Assembly (NCBI GenBank): GCA_900548535.1
Contig: URLG01000098.1
Coordinates: 1-8,118 of the forward strand
Direction of reading: 5' to 3'
Origin: Candidatus Segatella intestinihominis
GTDB taxonomy: Bacteria > Bacteroidota > Bacteroidia > Bacteroidales > Bacteroidaceae
Length of the DNA: 8,118 bases
Shown: piece after piece, positions 6,770 through 8,118 of the stretch
How the letters are laid out: each line of letters begins with the position of its first letter
Numbering within the stretch: position 1 is the stretch's first letter
Notes under the pieces: model-generated
Told to the model about the DNA's origin: nothing
The model's database searches: none
What the model saw: only the letters and a program-made list of their open reading frames with translations
Program-made: the position numbers and the translations under genes

Positions 6770-8118
6770 CTATTGCATCATCATCATTTCATACGCCTTT
6801 CTGGCTGCATCGGCTTCCTTTGAATCGCCAGCTCTATCCAAATATGGCTTGGCAGCATCGGCATCTCCGTTGTTCAGACGGATAATGGCAGCATTCAGGT
6901 TTGCCGTTTCATCCTCCGGATACATGCGCACAGCCAGCTCCATCACCTCATTGAACTCCATGGAACCTACCTCATAGGTCTGGGCTACCATGAACAACTC
7001 GTTGAGCGACAACAGCTGCGGCCTGGTCTTCATGATCTGCTTTGCCTCTTCCACATCGAAAGGCTTAACCTTATAAGTAATGTGATAGTCGCTATGGCGG
7101 AGAGCTGGATAGCAGAGGGTGAGCAGGGTGCGATACTGTGCAGGATATTGTTGCTTCAGCTTCGCATCACGAGCATCTGGATCCAGATTTTCATCCTGGG
7201 CTATGGCAAGAAGCTGCTCCTTTTTCTCCAAGTTGCTTGCCCGGATATACTCACGCAAACCGTCCCAATCCTCAGCGGTAGATGATACCGCAAAGATGCT
7301 GTCAGGCAACTCTACCATCTTGCGGACATATTCTGTCAGGGTGATGGCACGATTCTTTGCCAGATACTCATTATGCTTATACGAACCTTCCGGCGAAGCA
7401 AAACCATGGATATTGATGCCCATCACCTGCAGGTTATTATCCGCCTTCAATGCCTTGATGGTGGTGATGATGCTATCCAACTGTGCCGGATTACGGCGAT
7501 AATCGGCACGCAATTCTATCCTGTTGACCGGGAAGTCGATATAGGCACGCTTATCCAAATGGCGAATCTTCGGAGCTTCGGCTACTACTGCCTGCAACTG
7601 GAGTACCGGCTTCAATACGTTCTGCTTAGGCTGCTGAATGGTCTCGATGATCTGAGGAGCACCTGTTGAGCATTTTTCATCTGCCCTACCCGGAATCAAA
7701 TAAATGAGGGAAAGAGCCACCTTGGTGGGTCCCACATAATTCTTATGGGAAGAGTTGAGTTTTTCACCACAGGTACCACATTCGAATTTATCGTATTTGG
7801 TATGGATATAGCCCAATCCGATAGAAGCCTCCAGATTCCAGTGCTTAGAAAGATTCCATTGCTTTCCAGCGGTGATGCCACCTCCGGCATACCAACCTTC
7901 ATAGCGATGGTTGCGCAGTCCTTTCAATAACCCGAAAGGAAACTTCACGCCACCTACATTATACTGTCCTCCTAAAGCATGAGCACCGAGGAACCAACCA
8001 TTGAAGTTCTGATTGAACCAGTAGCGATACTCAGGCATCACCATCCAATGACGAAGACTGGAATGGTCGCCGCCACTTTGCTTCCAAGGATTCAAGCCGA
8101 AGAAAACCTGAGCTGTAT
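6770..8118 (-). CDS. DUF3575 outer-membrane protein with OmpA-like C-terminal domain (N-terminus outside window)
   Basis: The frame is open to the right edge, so the true start and any signal peptide are missing; 448 residues are visible. A TTG at 8095 could be taken as a start but the homologous pattern continues upstream of it (AQVFFGLNPW). The DUF3575 part (about 1-145) shows RHWMVMPEYRYWF at 22-34, alternating beta-barrel-like strands, RYEGWYAGGG at 71-80, a CGTC pair (113 and 116) and NYVGPTKVALSLIYLI at 126-141. After a linker, an OmpA-like fold spans about 190-350, with GFASPEG at 238-244 and NEYLAKNRA at 249-257. The last 90 residues are helical and TPR-like (MELAVRMYPEDETANLNAAI). 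DUF3575 genes recur next to Mfa1/Mfa2 genes in Bacteroidota. A role as an outer-membrane, wall-linked platform for pilus assembly or anchoring is inferred from context. Confidence 0.9.
   Translation of the reverse strand, partial: TAQVFFGLNPWKQSGGDHSSLRHWMVMPEYRYWFNQNFNGWFLGAHALGGQYNVGGVKFPFGLLKGLRNHRYEGWYAGGGITAGKQWNLSKHWNLEASIGLGYIHTKYDKFECGTCGEKLNSSHKNYVGPTKVALSLIYLIPGRADEKCSTGAPQIIETIQQPKQNVLKPVLQLQAVVAEAPKIRHLDKRAYIDFPVNRIELRADYRRNPAQLDSIITTIKALKADNNLQVMGINIHGFASPEGSYKHNEYLAKNRAITLTEYVRKMVELPDSIFAVSSTAEDWDGLREYIRASNLEKKEQLLAIAQDENLDPDARDAKLKQQYPAQYRTLLTLCYPALRHSDYHITYKVKPFDVEEAKQIMKTRPQLLSLNELFMVAQTYEVGSMEFNEVMELAVRMYPEDETANLNAAIIRLNNGDADAAKPYLDRAGDSKEADAARKAYEMMMMQ

Larger units (their letters stand above)
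1..8118 (-). other. Type V (FimA/Mfa1-class) fimbrial operon, partial at both ends
   Basis: Six consecutive minus-strand reading frames fill almost the whole window. Gaps are 41, 20, 34 and 72 bases, and the last two genes overlap by 14 bases. The order is DUF3575-OmpA protein, Mfa1-type fimbrillin, FimB/Mfa2-type anchor, two fimbrillin-like accessory lipoproteins and a large secreted protein. Same-strand packing, shared fold signatures and the absence of a strong hairpin-plus-T-run between genes support one transcript. Both ends are cut by the window, so the promoter and any upstream genes (a DUF3868 gene is often found beside DUF3575 in such loci) are not visible. Confidence 0.85.

Noticed and set aside
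6776..6787. Four consecutive CAT triplets (four Met codons at the end of the DUF3575 protein) as a phase-variable repeat
   Set aside because: Gain or loss of a triplet stays in frame and only changes the number of Met residues just before the stop, so no on/off switch results.
8095..8118. TTG at 8095 as the true start of the DUF3575 protein
   Set aside because: The frame continues upstream to the edge with sequence that fits the family (AQVFFGLNPW), and a start at 8095 would leave an outer-membrane protein without a signal peptide.

Overview
The window is a stretch of a Bacteroidota chromosome, most likely a gut or oral Prevotella/Segatella or Bacteroides. This rests on the gene families (FimB/Mfa2, Mfa1 fimbrillin, DUF3575-OmpA), on lipoprotein signals followed by acidic residues, on A-rich rather than Shine-Dalgarno-like leaders, and on moderate GC. 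The genus is an inference from style, not a match.

All real genes lie on the minus strand, so the window reads from right to left as one tightly packed operon for a type V (FimA/Mfa1-class) pilus. In transcription order: (1) 8118-6770, a 5'-truncated DUF3575 outer-membrane protein with an OmpA-like domain and a C-terminal helical part; (2) 6728-4941, the Mfa1-family major fimbrillin; (3) 4920-3871, the FimB/Mfa2-family anchor and length-control subunit; (4) 3836-2706, a fimbrillin-like accessory lipoprotein; (5) 2633-1134, a second accessory lipoprotein with an unusual extra C-terminal region; (6) 1147-1, the first 382 residues of a large secreted, non-lipidated protein that I do not recognise and that runs off the left edge. 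Gaps between genes are 41, 20, 34 and 72 bases, and the last pair overlap by 14 bases. No convincing internal terminator or promoter is visible.

How the parts fit: genes 2-5 have lipoprotein signals, so the precursors should reach the outer membrane as lipoproteins. Genes 2, 4 and 5 then carry an arginine shortly after a first beta strand, where known type V pilins are cut to open an acceptor groove. The Mfa2-like anchor has no such arginine, as expected of a subunit that stays lipid-anchored. A Trp-centred beta strand (SWRVV or similar) near the C-terminus is shared by all four. In gene 5 it is followed by about 158 more residues. The DUF3575-OmpA protein is a candidate envelope platform, and gene 6 a candidate tip or surface partner.

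The most interesting parts are the unrecognised last gene, which is easily missed because it lacks a stop in the window, and the C-terminal extension of the gene just before it. No RNA genes, mobile elements, CRISPR arrays or phase-variable promoter inversions were seen.
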